Below, in pieces: positions 15,176 to 23,627 of a stretch of DNA of 64,000 bases (position 1 is its first letter; every line of letters starts with the position of its first letter). This stretch comes from Hahella sp. KA22. Its GTDB lineage: Bacteria; Pseudomonadota; Gammaproteobacteria; Pseudomonadales; Oleiphilaceae. The position numbers and the translations under genes were made by a program. Under the pieces are notes generated by a model, which saw only the letters and a program-made list of their open reading frames with translations, was not told where the DNA came from and did not search any database. The stretch lies in the NCBI RefSeq assembly GCF_004135205.1, contig NZ_CP035490.1, positions 3,799,501 through 3,863,500 on the forward strand, given 5' to 3'.

Positions 15176-15877
15176 ATGAATTTTGGCGAAGTGTTAAATG
15201 AAATTGATCTTTTAGAAAAGAAAAAATTAACCATATCAGGAATAGTTTTTGCGAATAAAAGATCATTTTTTTTATGTGATTCGGAAGATTTTTCAACAGC
15301 TAATAAAATCACAATAAATGATGCTAATGTCTACGAAATATTGTCAGAGTACATTGAGCCCAGAACTGGCGGCGAATGGGAGTATGTCGATCATTGTGAA
15401 GTCAGCGGAACCCTTCTGATATATGATGGGAAAGCGACGTTATCTGACATAAAACACATGACGCTAAAAACAAAATGGATTAGCTATGATCTCTACTTTG
15501 ATGGTCGCAAGAGAGATCCGGAAACTGATGTATCAGAGGCGATACGCCGATTAATGGTTGAGAAAGGAGGAAAAACATGGATAAGCGGCTATCTTGTTGA
15601 CGTAAAGGAGGGTGTTTTTCTGTCAGATAGAATTGACGCCAATATTAATGATGCTGACGTTATTAAAATCACTCAACCGGATATTCACGAGGTGGTTGAG
15701 AATAACTTTAACCCGACGGTTGACTGGCCTGAAATTCGTGAGAAGGTGATGGTTCTGGCGGAACTTGCTGTGTCAGGTGGTACTGTTGACGTCACTAATA
15801 TTGAATGCTTTAAGGTTGATTACGGGGCGCTGGTTATAACCTTCGATGGGAAAGGTGAATACACGTGGGGGGAGTAA
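15176..15877 (+). CDS. Putative immunity protein with internal duplication
   Basis: The 233-residue product starts 7 bp after the toxin stop, the usual place for the cognate immunity gene. It consists of two similar halves: TISGIVFANKRSFFLCD (about 19) is echoed by WISGYLVDVKEGVFLSD (about 135). Likewise CEVSGTLLIYDGKATLSDI (about 74) is echoed by AELAVSGGTVDVTNIECF (about 195). Each half looks like an OB-type beta barrel. It is cytoplasmic and AT-rich like its neighbours. The start is the ATG at 15176; open frame upstream overlaps the toxin gene. Related in pattern to the protein at 17632. Confidence 0.68.
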   Translation: MNFGEVLNEIDLLEKKKLTISGIVFANKRSFFLCDSEDFSTANKITINDANVYEILSEYIEPRTGGEWEYVDHCEVSGTLLIYDGKATLSDIKHMTLKTKWISYDLYFDGRKRDPETDVSEAIRRLMVEKGGKTWISGYLVDVKEGVFLSDRIDANINDADVIKITQPDIHEVVENNFNPTVDWPEIREKVMVLAELAVSGGTVDVTNIECFKVDYGALVITFDGKGEYTWGE

Positions 15878-15880
15878 TCG

Positions 15881-16360
15881 TTGTCATTTTTTGAAGATGC
15901 TTACCAGGAACTGCTTGCTGACGGTATTATTTCTGGAACAAATATTGGTTGTTCTGGCTCTGAAATCGCCGCGATTGAACACAAGTACAGCATAACCTTG
16001 CCTCAGTCCTACAAAGAATTTCTGGGACGGTATGGGCGCTCCTGTGAAGCGCTTGACGATAATGAGTTCAATTATCAGTATGAGCATGTCAAAGGCATGA
16101 CTGAACTCCTGATAAAAGATCGTCAGAGATTGCTTATTGAAGAAGATGAACTGGCTGATCCCTTTCCTGAAAATATATTTTTCATAATGGAACGGTATGG
16201 GGATGAGTTTAATTTCATTATCGCCAATAACGAGGCTGACTCTCCTGTGTACTATTACAATTACCCATTGGATACCTTCAAAAAAGTTTTTGACTCCGTA
16301 GGCGACTGGTTTAAGGCCCACGCAGCAGATATGAATAGCTTTAAAGAGCAAGGCTTGTAG
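15881..16360 (+). CDS. SMI1/KNR4 family (SUKH) immunity protein
   Basis: The 159-residue protein has the SUKH pattern: an N-terminal helix, then GCSGSEIAAIEHKYSITLPQSYKEFLGRYG, VKGMTELLIKDRQ, NIFFIMERYGDEFNFII and a final YNYPLDTFKKVFDSVGDWF helix. SUKH proteins are widespread immunity factors against contact-delivered toxins, and a single copy may neutralise several. It begins with TTG at 15881, four bases after the previous stop; no nearby ATG would preserve the domain. It is probably translated as part of the same message. Confidence 0.85.
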   Translation: MSFFEDAYQELLADGIISGTNIGCSGSEIAAIEHKYSITLPQSYKEFLGRYGRSCEALDDNEFNYQYEHVKGMTELLIKDRQRLLIEEDELADPFPENIFFIMERYGDEFNFIIANNEADSPVYYYNYPLDTFKKVFDSVGDWFKAHAADMNSFKEQGL

Positions 16361-16412
16361 CCTCTGCGTTGATGGCTGGCCGAATGCTGTGGTGAATAAG
16401 GGGGAGACGTGA

Positions 16413-16784
16413 ATGAGTGTTCAGACGAAAGATAAGACGAGGATTCAGGGCGTGTTGGCGGTTCTGGGCTCCAGGACTCTTCGGCCCTTTTTGATTGAGG
16501 GCGGCGATGATGTGATTGAGTATCTGGAATCTACAATTGATGCGGAATTTGAAAAACATATCTCAGCAGTCAAACAAAGTTTCATTAAAATCTCCGACGA
16601 TAATTTCATCCGGAAACTAGAAAATACAGTTTTTCCTCTCTGTGGGAACTGCTATTCATATATAAATAAAGCCGTCCTGGAAGGAAGTTTTAGTTATGAC
16701 GAGGACTATGGAGGAGTCTTCGGTAATATAGTTTATGCCCAAATCTTTAATGACGAAGGTGAAAGCGTGGAGTTTCAGTTATAG
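16413..16784 (+). CDS. Putative immunity protein, unknown family
   Basis: A 123-residue soluble protein (IQGVLAVLGSRTLRPFLIEG, DDVIEYLESTIDAEFEKHIS, PLCGNCYSYINKAVL, GGVFGNIVYAQIFND). It contains a CxxC pair that could bind metal or be structural. No family is recognised. It is called immunity only from its place in the row of small AT-rich genes behind the toxin. The ATG at 16413 lies 53 bp after the SUKH gene, with GGGGGAGA upstream. Confidence 0.6.
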   Translation: MSVQTKDKTRIQGVLAVLGSRTLRPFLIEGGDDVIEYLESTIDAEFEKHISAVKQSFIKISDDNFIRKLENTVFPLCGNCYSYINKAVLEGSFSYDEDYGGVFGNIVYAQIFNDEGESVEFQL

Positions 16785-16810
16785 GCTTTTAGTTGGCGGG
16801 AGTGGTTGAT

Positions 16811-17077
16811 ATGGCTCTATCTTTTTCTCATGATATTGACTTGTACAATCAAGGGATATTAACCATTTATATACTGAACGCCTCTGTTATCAGGCGGCTG
16901 GCGCTTGAAGGATGTCAAGAAGACTATGATCGTGTTCCCTCTTGGTTAAGGGATGAAATAAATAGAGATATAGAGAAATTCCACAAGACTGGAGTGTGGA
17001 TGATCGTCTCAAATGAGGGTGTTGAAAATTTTGAAGTGATTGCAGAGAAATTCTCGACTAAATTTTGGAGTTGTTAG
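16811..17077 (+). CDS. Small hypothetical protein, putative immunity
   Basis: An 88-residue protein (MALSFSHDIDLYNQGILTIY, RRLALEGCQEDYDRVPSWLR, ENFEVIAEKFSTKFWSC). The ATG at 16811 is favoured, with CGGGAG upstream; a TTG at 16793 would add six residues. The next gene starts two bases after this stop, so the pair is translationally linked and may work together. No family is recognised. Confidence 0.6.
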   Translation: MALSFSHDIDLYNQGILTIYILNASVIRRLALEGCQEDYDRVPSWLRDEINRDIEKFHKTGVWMIVSNEGVENFEVIAEKFSTKFWSC

Positions 17078-17078
17078 C

Positions 17079-17474
17079 ATGGCTAACATTGATGAAGTTG
17101 TTATCAAACTGAAGGATAAAGAAAAGTTTTGCGTCGAGTATTATCAGCCTGAATGGATTTTGGCTGATGCGGTAGTAGTTGAATTGAGTCAGTTTGATGT
17201 CTCGGAATACAATATTTTTGATATTTTCTCCAGAGACGTGATTGAGAATTACATCCTTGCCCCAGCTGAACCATTTTTGAGTGTTAAAGAGGGTAGTGTT
17301 AAAGTTGAGAGCTTTATTAAAGTCAGTGGGGCAGAGCTTAAAAAAGTCGATCATTCAAGCTTGGCTCCCTTGTATCAAAAATTGATTCACGAGTGGGAGA
17401 AGGCAGGTTGGATAACGATCATTAAAGATGCGGATAGCAATAATTCTCTAACCATATGCATTAATGAAAAATAA
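17079..17474 (+). CDS. Hypothetical protein paired with the gene at 16811
   Basis: The 131-residue protein has strand-helix alternation (VVIKLKDKEKFCVEYYQPEW, ILADAVVVELSQFDVSEYNI, YQKLIHEWEKAGWITIIKD). Its ATG follows TAG of the preceding gene by one base (GTTAGCATG), indicating coupling. A GGAG lies 8-10 bases upstream, inside the preceding gene. Composition is AT-rich. No family is recognised; immunity is suggested by position only. Confidence 0.6.
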   Translation: MANIDEVVIKLKDKEKFCVEYYQPEWILADAVVVELSQFDVSEYNIFDIFSRDVIENYILAPAEPFLSVKEGSVKVESFIKVSGAELKKVDHSSLAPLYQKLIHEWEKAGWITIIKDADSNNSLTICINEK

Positions 17475-17529
17475 GACGAATACACCTTTTATTTGAACTC
17501 TGTGAACTGGTCAATCCAAAAATGGACAG

Positions 17530-17625
17530 ATGGAAGTGGGTGAAGAGTTTGAAGTCGAGCCATACGATGGCTTTATGGCTTTTGTAGGAGGTGATGAGCA
17601 TGGTTATGACGATATCGTCGGATAA
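17530..17625 (+). pseudogene. Short relic or mini-ORF ending GYDDIVG
   Basis: Thirty-one codons read MEVGEEFEVEPYDGFMAF then VGGDEHGYDDIVG and stop. The composition is protein-like, the stop lies 6 bp before the next gene, and the frame is open upstream for a few codons only. This looks like the C-terminal scrap of a displaced toxin or immunity gene. It is shorter than most annotated genes and could equally be a small protein. Confidence 0.35.
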
Positions 17626-17631
17626 AGTAGA

Positions 17632-18255
17632 ATGTCAGTATTAGCTTCAGAAATTAAAACTAATAAACTCCGTTACATTGACACGTTTCAAACCGTCAAA
17701 GGGTGTTTTTCAGGGCCGCCATTTAGTCTAGATAACACTGTAAAACTTAATGTGGAGAGTTTCGAAGATTCTTTTTTTGATTTCTTGTCTGTTTCGGTCG
17801 GAGGAAGGTCTCTCCTGAACTATAATGTTGAGCTGTACGGTAAGGTTGCAGAGGACAGAGACGGATTATATATAGATGAAGTTAGTTACATTAAGTTTTA
17901 TGTGAGAGCTGGAGTCGCTGTTTTTATATATTCACCAGATAATATTCGCTCGCTTAAATCAGTTTTAAATGACTTTGAAAGTGATAGTGTGATTTGCGGT
18001 GACATAAGTTTGGATGGGGAAGATCTGTGCTTTCGTGCAGTAGATGGGGGTAAAGTGAGCTTTGATGAAAACCCTCGTCGTTTTCTGGAAAAATTCCTTA
18101 AACGTAGAGACTTTTTTGACAAGACAGTGACACTCATTGCTGATGTAGAGTCAGAAGAACATGATGGCGTGCGCCACATCACGGATATTCATAAAGCCAA
18201 AGCTGTTGTGGGAAATGCAGTGTTTGAATGGAATGAAGAAGCCATTCACGCCTGA
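17632..18255 (+). CDS. Putative immunity protein, OB-like
   Basis: The 207-residue product is a beta-rich soluble protein (YIDTFQTVKGCFSGPPFS, NYNVELYGKVAEDRDGLYI, SVICGDISLDGEDLCFRAV, HITDIHKAKAVVGNAVFEW). The final TDIHKAKAVV block mirrors the TNIECFKVDYGALV block at the end of the protein at 15176, and spacing of the other strands is similar. Both may therefore be members of one immunity-type family at the two ends of the array. The start ATG has no strong ribosome site. Evidence for immunity is position and resemblance. Confidence 0.62.
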   Translation: MSVLASEIKTNKLRYIDTFQTVKGCFSGPPFSLDNTVKLNVESFEDSFFDFLSVSVGGRSLLNYNVELYGKVAEDRDGLYIDEVSYIKFYVRAGVAVFIYSPDNIRSLKSVLNDFESDSVICGDISLDGEDLCFRAVDGGKVSFDENPRRFLEKFLKRRDFFDKTVTLIADVESEEHDGVRHITDIHKAKAVVGNAVFEWNEEAIHA

Positions 18256-18346
18256 TTCAGGGCAGGCAGGCTCCTTGGTCTATTTCTATAAGTAGCTTGT
18301 TTTATTGGAATTTTTTGGATGAGCTTCAGATTATAAAGGACTATCA

Positions 18347-18829
18347 ATGATAAATATGCGACTCGCTTCAATGGATGATTTCGACGATATGTGGAATATC
18401 TTCCAGTCTGTCATCGAAACCGGTGATGCGCTTCCATTTGGCGAAAGCTTTGACCGGGAAGCATTTCATCAGAACTGGTTTGCTTCAAAACCGGCATATG
18501 TCGCAACAAATGAGTTAGGCGTTATCGGTATGTATAGTATGGGAGCGAACTATCCTGACCTGGGTGCTCATATTTCAAGCGCTACTTATCTTGTGCGCCC
18601 AGATGCTCAAGGAAAGGGAGTCGGGCGGGCGTTGGTTCGCCATAGTCTTGAAAGGGCGCGTTCAGAAGGCTTTTCCGCCATGCAGTTTAACTATGTGGTC
18701 AGCACCAATGTCGCCGCGGTTGAGCTGTATAAGTCGTTAGGGTTTTTCATTGCAGGCACTTTGCCAAAAGCGTTCAAGCACAAGCGACTTGGGCTTGTCG
18801 ATGCTTATGTCATGTATTGCTTTCTGTAA
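18347..18829 (+). CDS. GNAT-family N-acetyltransferase
   Basis: The 160-residue protein shows the GNAT fold: N-terminal MRLASMDDFDDMWNIFQSV, the central strand YLVRPDAQGKGVGRALVRHS containing the acetyl-CoA loop (Q-G-K-G-V-G), then FNYVVSTNVAAVELYKSLGF. These enzymes transfer an acetyl group from acetyl-CoA to an amine; the substrate is unknown. It stands alone between the immunity row and the AHH pair. The start codon ATG at 18347 follows AAAGGA. Confidence 0.88.
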   Translation: MINMRLASMDDFDDMWNIFQSVIETGDALPFGESFDREAFHQNWFASKPAYVATNELGVIGMYSMGANYPDLGAHISSATYLVRPDAQGKGVGRALVRHSLERARSEGFSAMQFNYVVSTNVAAVELYKSLGFFIAGTLPKAFKHKRLGLVDAYVMYCFL

Positions 18830-18984
18830 GAGAAAAGGATGTGGCGCGCATTGCGCCTATCCGGTTCAAGAATCACTCCGACCCAATTGATCCGACTCGG
18901 CGCATAACCATCAAACACACTGACCAGCTGCACCCGAATGTGTTCGTCAGTCGCACAAGCTGCAGCCGAGACAAACCCAGCCAT
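18805..18984 (-). CDS. Possible 59-residue protein opposite the GNAT end
   Basis: The minus strand encodes MAGFVSAAACATDEHIRVQL, VSVFDGYAPSRINWVGVIL and EPDRRNARHILFSYRKQYMT. It reads more like protein than the opposite plus-strand frame. Its last 25 bp overlap the end of the GNAT gene. The ribosome site is poor, so it may be a relic rather than a working gene. The rest of 18985-19307 contains no convincing feature. Confidence 0.25.
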   Translation of the reverse strand: MAGFVSAAACATDEHIRVQLVSVFDGYAPSRINWVGVILEPDRRNARHILFSYRKQYMT

Positions 18985-19307
18985 GGTCCAGAGCTACAGG
19001 GTGCTGCAAACGCGAAGTATGAAATGTTCCTGCCTGGGGACCATCGTCAACACAACCATGGCGCCAACCAGACGTATCCGTGAGAGTGGAGTAGTTTGCC
19101 TATTTTAGGATGATTTTCATACGAGGGATGAGACCTAATGGATTGTTAATGGAGGGGTATGACGATATGTCTTTAACTTTTTAAGGAGCAGACGTTCCTC
19201 TCATCAGGCTGGTTGAGTGTTTTATTAATCCCGATGACCTATTTACGATCTTAGCCAGCCATACATAATCTTTAGTTAGTTCAATCAATTACACATGGAC
19301 GAAGTGC

Positions 19308-19889
19308 ATGATTCCCTTCATTACTCCCTACCAGACTCGCGTCGAGCGTCTCCTTATTGACTTTGCTATCAAAGACAAGCCTTCGACAGCGGATTTCCAG
19401 CGTTTAAAGACGTTGGGACCGCTGTATGACCGCTTGGATAAATTCCGTATCGAAGCACGAGGCATGTCTATCAACCAATTGGAGACAGAGGCGCATAAGC
19501 CGCGTAGGCTTGCTCAGAATATGAGGCGGGCTGGAGAGCCTCGTCCATCGTCGAGATGCGATTGTCACGCAATAGTATCCGGAGCGCATGCAGAGGCTAT
19601 TCTTGTGAGAGGTGTGCTCGCTTGGCTAGGAATGCGTATTGATGACCCTCATAACGGATGCTGGTTACCACGGGATTGGGAGGATCGGCAGCACATGCCA
19701 AACCACCTGCGAAATGCTGTGCCCCACTGCCGCATTCATCACGGAAGATACTACGATTGGTTAAACCAAGTCATAAACGCTGATATGATCACCTCCATAG
19801 ATGAGCTCATCCAGGCCCTTCGTATGGTGCGCGTTATGTTGGAAAGTGGAAATGTTCCGCCAAACATAATGCCAAGAACAGGACGATGA
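19308..19889 (+). CDS. AHH-type HNH nuclease toxin (orphan tip)
   Basis: The 193-residue protein holds an AHH/Endonuclease VII-like domain. Its motifs are CDCHAIVSGAHAEAILVRG (His87 in place of the AHH pair), LGMRIDDPHNGCWLP (Asn116) and a His cluster in NAVPHCRIHHGRYYDWLN (His140, His144/145). AHH domains are metal-dependent nucleases found as tips of polymorphic toxins. Here the domain is nearly alone: the first 80 residues are helical and there is no Rhs, PAAR or signal sequence. It may thus be a detached tip or be delivered through a separate carrier. It overlaps the next gene by four bases (ATGA). Confidence 0.82.
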   Translation: MIPFITPYQTRVERLLIDFAIKDKPSTADFQRLKTLGPLYDRLDKFRIEARGMSINQLETEAHKPRRLAQNMRRAGEPRPSSRCDCHAIVSGAHAEAILVRGVLAWLGMRIDDPHNGCWLPRDWEDRQHMPNHLRNAVPHCRIHHGRYYDWLNQVINADMITSIDELIQALRMVRVMLESGNVPPNIMPRTGR

Positions 19890-20497
19890 AAGTGTTATAT
19901 ACCTTAATCCACGACACGAATAAGTATTTGCGCCCTGCGTTTGACTCATCGCAGATCATTGAGGTTCTAGGCGAGACAACACACGAGAACATTAAGTATC
20001 GAATTGATATCCGGGTGGCGCCAATCTCTTTCAAAAGGGTAATTGAAACCCCACTTAGAATGTCCTTTCCAAAAGACGGTAAAGAGCAGAAAAGTTGCGA
20101 CATTCCGGATGTCGCCGTTATGCAAGGAAGACTTTTCCTCAGCGCCAAAGCATACGGTGTGCTTAGCCCAGTGATCGGGCAAGACGGGGAGTTTCTTCCC
20201 GCTACCTACGAGCTAGGCGAGGGATACATTTTCATACCTATGCGGGTTGCAGATGATGTAGATGCAGTTGACACAGAGCACTGCACAAAGAACGACTGGG
20301 GCTATTTCAGCCATCTTTCGTTCCACGAGGCTCGTTTGGAAGGATGGTCAGTATTTAGAACGAAACTTAACGGATATCAGTCGTTGTACTGTCAGGACTA
20401 CGTAAAGAAAGCGATCGAAGACGCTCGCCTTAGTGGACTGTACATAACGTCAGATTTAGCCAATATATATCCTGAAGAGCAGGCGACACAGAACTGA
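19886..20497 (+). CDS. Immunity protein for the AHH nuclease (Imm11/Imm43-like)
   Basis: A 203-residue cytoplasmic protein whose ATG overlaps the nuclease stop, the signature of a toxin-immunity pair. The middle reads DVAVMQGRLFLSAKAYGVLSP and DGEFLPATYELGEGYIFIP, a layout I associate with the Imm11/Imm43 group found with AHH toxins (recalled, not searched). The C-terminal half has a WGYFSHLSF segment and a helical end. Its expected role is to bind and block the nuclease in the producing cell. Confidence 0.78.
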   Translation: MKVLYTLIHDTNKYLRPAFDSSQIIEVLGETTHENIKYRIDIRVAPISFKRVIETPLRMSFPKDGKEQKSCDIPDVAVMQGRLFLSAKAYGVLSPVIGQDGEFLPATYELGEGYIFIPMRVADDVDAVDTEHCTKNDWGYFSHLSFHEARLEGWSVFRTKLNGYQSLYCQDYVKKAIEDARLSGLYITSDLANIYPEEQATQN

Positions 20498-20695
20498 ACG
20501 CGAAGTATTTAGGTTCCAGCTTGGTCGTGTTATTGACTGATGGAATTTGTCCCTGCGTTTTAAATTAGACTGCCTTCCCAGTCGAAAAAGCCACATACGA
20601 TAAAAACATAGAGACTCAACAATACTGGTTAGAGGTAGTCACTGAACGTGCGGCTGTAATTTCGTTCAAGTTACTTCGAGGGGCGATTAACGCCC

Positions 20696-21691
20696 CTAAA
20701 TCGTCCCTCCAAGAGAAATCACATACCCGAGATCCATCATGGGTTCAAAGTCTGTTTGGCCGTCCAGGCGGGCGAGGAGGGCTTCGGCGGCGAGGGCGCC
20801 CATTTCGTGACGAGGGGTGAGCACGCTGGCCAGTTGCGGGGTCATCACCTGACCGACATCGTGGCCATGGAAGCCGGCGATGGCCATTTCCTGGGGGACT
20901 TTGATGCCGCGCCGCAGGCATTCGAAGTAAGCGCCGATGGCGACGTCGTCATTGGTGCAGAAGATGGCGTCGGTTTCCGGCATTTCATCCAGAATGCGGG
21001 TCATCAAATGCGCTCCCACACTAAAAGACGAGCGTGCGGCGTATTGCATAGTGCGCGGCTCCAGCCCTGCGTCGCGCATGGCCTGTTGATAGCCTTCCTG
21101 ACGCTGCAGCGTGCGCGTGTCCAGTCGCACGGAGAGATACGCGGTGCGACGATAACCCCGTTGAATCAGGGTGCGGGTCATATCGTAAGCGGCCTGCACG
21201 TTATCAAAGCCAATGGCCTGATCCAGCGCAGGACTGCGGGTGTCCATAATCTCCACCGTTGGCGTTCCGGCGGTTCTGATCATTTGCAGGGCGCGCTCAG
21301 TATGGCGACTCTCTGACATGATCAATCCATCCACGTTATAGGCGAGCAAGTTAGCGAGGTTCTGCTCCTCCAGTTCCGGGCTATAGCCGTAGTGAGTGAA
21401 CATCAAGTGATAACCGCGGCTCTCCGTCACCTGTTCAATGCCCCGGATCACATCGGAAAACACCTGATTGGTGAGGGACGGGATCAACACGCCGATGGCG
21501 TGGCTGCGGGACTTGGACAAAATATCCGGCGCACGGTTGGGGATGTAACCCAGTTCCCGCACCGCCGTCTGGATTTTGTGGCGCAGGGGCTCGGAAACCA
21601 GCTCTGGCTGTCGCAGGCAACGACTTACCGTCATTTTGGTGGCGCCGACCTGATCGGCGATGTCCTGTAGCGTCGGTCTTCTTTTTTTCAC
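20696..21691 (-). CDS. gntR: LacI-family gluconate repressor (GntR type)
   Basis: From the GTG at 21689-21691 (AAGGGA upstream) the product is 331 residues, typical of LacI regulators. Residues 1-50 carry the lambda-like helix-turn-helix and hinge (RRPTLQDIADQVGATKMTVSR). The remaining sugar-binding domain matches the GntR subgroup (AIGVLIPSLTNQVFSDVIRG, TNDDVAIGAYFECLRRGI, GFHGHDVGQVMTPQLASVL). It is the last gene of the operon it presumably controls, directly after gluconokinase. Two perfect GTTACCGGTAAC palindromes ahead of dctP are the probable operators, with gluconate or its phosphate as inducer. Confidence 0.9.
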   Translation of the reverse strand: MKKRRPTLQDIADQVGATKMTVSRCLRQPELVSEPLRHKIQTAVRELGYIPNRAPDILSKSRSHAIGVLIPSLTNQVFSDVIRGIEQVTESRGYHLMFTHYGYSPELEEQNLANLLAYNVDGLIMSESRHTERALQMIRTAGTPTVEIMDTRSPALDQAIGFDNVQAAYDMTRTLIQRGYRRTAYLSVRLDTRTLQRQEGYQQAMRDAGLEPRTMQYAARSSFSVGAHLMTRILDEMPETDAIFCTNDDVAIGAYFECLRRGIKVPQEMAIAGFHGHDVGQVMTPQLASVLTPRHEMGALAAEALLARLDGQTDFEPMMDLGYVISLGGTI

Positions 21692-21708
21692 TGCGTTCCC
21701 TTTGAATC

Positions 21709-22293
21709 TTAAGCGGGATGGCTCGCGGACGAGCCAACATAGTCCAGCGCCTGTAAACAAGCCGTCAGCACCTCTTCGGCAGACTGTCGGATATCGATAA
21801 CGATAGCTTCACCGTCAGCAGGCTCCTCCAGCGTGGCGAACTGACTCAACAGCATATCCGGCCCTTTGAAATAATGGTCGCGACGCTGGCTCAGGCGTTG
21901 CAGGATCGTATCAAAATCCCCTTGTAAATAAACATACTGCAAATCGGGCGCGCCTGCGCGAAGAAGGGCGCGATACTCCGACTTCAAGGCGGAACAGGCT
22001 AACACCAGACTGGGCTCATGCTGGATCAGAGCTGACAGGTCCGCCAGCCATTGCGCCCGGTCAGCGTCAGTGAGGGGCTCGCTGCGGGACATTTTCTCCA
22101 CATTGGCGGCGCAGTGAAAATCGTCTGCGTCGAAGAACGGCAAATCCAGGCGTTGCGCCAGGGCGGCTCCGATGCGACTTTTGCCGCAGCCGGAGACGCC
22201 CATCACGATAATTTTCAAATCGTTTTTTCTCTTTTTTAAGCGGGCTTCGTGTGTTTCTGTGCGGGGTTCCACTATGCGGGTCTTCCTGTCCAT
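21709..22293 (-). CDS. gntK: Gluconokinase
   Basis: The 194-residue product contains the Walker A loop GVSGCGKS about 33 residues in. FFDADDFHCAANVEKMSRSEPLTDADR is typical of GntK (Asp and Arg bind gluconate), followed by VLACSALKSEYR and YLQGDFDTILQRLSQRRDHYFK. It phosphorylates gluconate with ATP to 6-phosphogluconate, which enters the Entner-Doudoroff or pentose phosphate pathway. The ATG at 22293 overlaps the dctM stop (TAATG), giving a longer than usual basic N-terminus; a start nearer the P-loop is possible. Confidence 0.93.
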   Translation of the reverse strand: MDRKTRIVEPRTETHEARLKKRKNDLKIIVMGVSGCGKSRIGAALAQRLDLPFFDADDFHCAANVEKMSRSEPLTDADRAQWLADLSALIQHEPSLVLACSALKSEYRALLRAGAPDLQYVYLQGDFDTILQRLSQRRDHYFKGPDMLLSQFATLEEPADGEAIVIDIRQSAEEVLTACLQALDYVGSSASHPA

Positions 22294-23627
22294 TACGCCC
22301 ACCATAACGCCAGTTGCGGGAACGCGATCAGCAGCGCCAGAGCGATCAACTGCAATCCGATAAAGGGCAGCAGGGAGATAAATATCTCGCCCAGGGAAAT
22401 ATCTTTCGGCGCGACGGATTTGAGGTAAAACGCGGCGGGCCCGAATGGCGGCGACAGGAACGACACCTGCATATTCATGCAGAACACCACGCCGAACCAG
22501 ACAGGGTTGTAGCCCAGCTCCACCACGATGGGCACGAATATCGGCATGGTCAGCAAAGCCACGCCCACCCAGTCGAGGAACATGCCGAGCACCAGCAGGA
22601 TGGCCATCATCAGCAGAATGGTGGTGAGGCCGTCGCTGCCGCTGAAGGACAGAATGGTCTCGCGCACAAAATCGATACCGCCCATCAGGTTGTAGACGCC
22701 CACCAGGGCGGTGGCGCCAATGCCGATCCAGATGATCATGCCGCAACTACGTAAGGTGGTGACGCAGCTTTGTTTCAGCATGGTTCTGTTCAGTTCGCCG
22801 CGAATCAACGCGCTGATGGCGATGCCGACGACACCCAGCGCGGACGCCTCAGTAATCGACGCGACACCGGTATAGATGCTGCCCAGCACCACGGCGACCG
22901 TGAGGATGGGAAACACCAGCGCTTTCGCCAGATTGGGCGCGCCCGCCTGCGGCTCAAGATCAGGCGTGCTATCGGCGTTATCCGAAGGCAATGGCGCCCA
23001 GTGAGGACGCATCCTGGCGGCGATGAGCACATACGCAATATACAGCGCCGCCAGGATCAACGCCGGCGCAAAGGCGCCTTTGAACAGGTCGCCGATGGAT
23101 ACATTCGCGGTCAATCCATAAATGATCAGGACAATACTGGGCGGCAGCATGGTGCCCAACGCGCCGCCGGCGCAGGTGACGCCGATGGCCAGACGACGGT
23201 GATAGCGCAGACGCAACATTTGCGGCAGCGCCAGCAGGCCCAGCAGGACGGTTTCACCGCCGATGACGCCGGACATGGAAGCGAGGATGACCGCAACAAG
23301 CAGAGTCTGCACCGCCACGCCGCCGCGCACCTTGCGGCCAAGTCGATTCATGGCGTCGAACAGGTCCCGGGCGATGCCCGAATGATCGAGCAGGGCGGCC
23401 ATTAACACGAACATGGGCACCGCCAGAAAAACGTAACTGCCGACAAAGCTGTACATACGGCTGCTGACCAGAGGCAGCGCCTGAGGGCCGAACCAGCCCA
23501 GGGCGAAGGTCAGCGCCACCAGCCCGGTGGCGAAGGCGAGTTGCATGCCGGTGAGCAGCAGAACGATCAACATAAACAGCATCAACAGACTGCCATAGGC
23601 GATGCCGATAGAAGATAAGTCAAACAT
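22293..23627 (-). CDS. TRAP transporter large permease (DctM family)
   Basis: The 444-residue protein has about 12 hydrophobic segments (LLMLFMLIVLLLTGMQLAFA to the end). The conserved TRAP large-subunit patterns include VLMAALLDHSGIARDLFDAM, GGETVLLGLLALPQMLRLRY, GGALGTMLPPSIVLIIYG and MFLDWVGVALLTMPIFVPIV. It is the ion-coupled transport subunit that works with DctQ and DctP. Lying in an operon with gluconokinase and a GntR-type repressor, its substrate is almost certainly gluconate or a close sugar acid. It overlaps dctQ by 8 bp and gntK by one base. Confidence 0.93.
   Translation of the reverse strand: MFDLSSIGIAYGSLLMLFMLIVLLLTGMQLAFATGLVALTFALGWFGPQALPLVSSRMYSFVGSYVFLAVPMFVLMAALLDHSGIARDLFDAMNRLGRKVRGGVAVQTLLVAVILASMSGVIGGETVLLGLLALPQMLRLRYHRRLAIGVTCAGGALGTMLPPSIVLIIYGLTANVSIGDLFKGAFAPALILAALYIAYVLIAARMRPHWAPLPSDNADSTPDLEPQAGAPNLAKALVFPILTVAVVLGSIYTGVASITEASALGVVGIAISALIRGELNRTMLKQSCVTTLRSCGMIIWIGIGATALVGVYNLMGGIDFVRETILSFSGSDGLTTILLMMAILLVLGMFLDWVGVALLTMPIFVPIVVELGYNPVWFGVVFCMNMQVSFLSPPFGPAAFYLKSVAPKDISLGEIFISLLPFIGLQLIALALLIAFPQLALWWA

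Noticed and set aside
18817..19083. 88-codon plus-strand frame after the GNAT gene
   Set aside because: The composition (many His, Thr, Arg, Pro) is not protein-like and it overlaps a better minus-strand candidate.
20680..20696. GGGGCG/CGCCCC hairpin at the gntR stop
   Set aside because: The stem is only six pairs with no T-run in the leftward direction; too weak to call a terminator.
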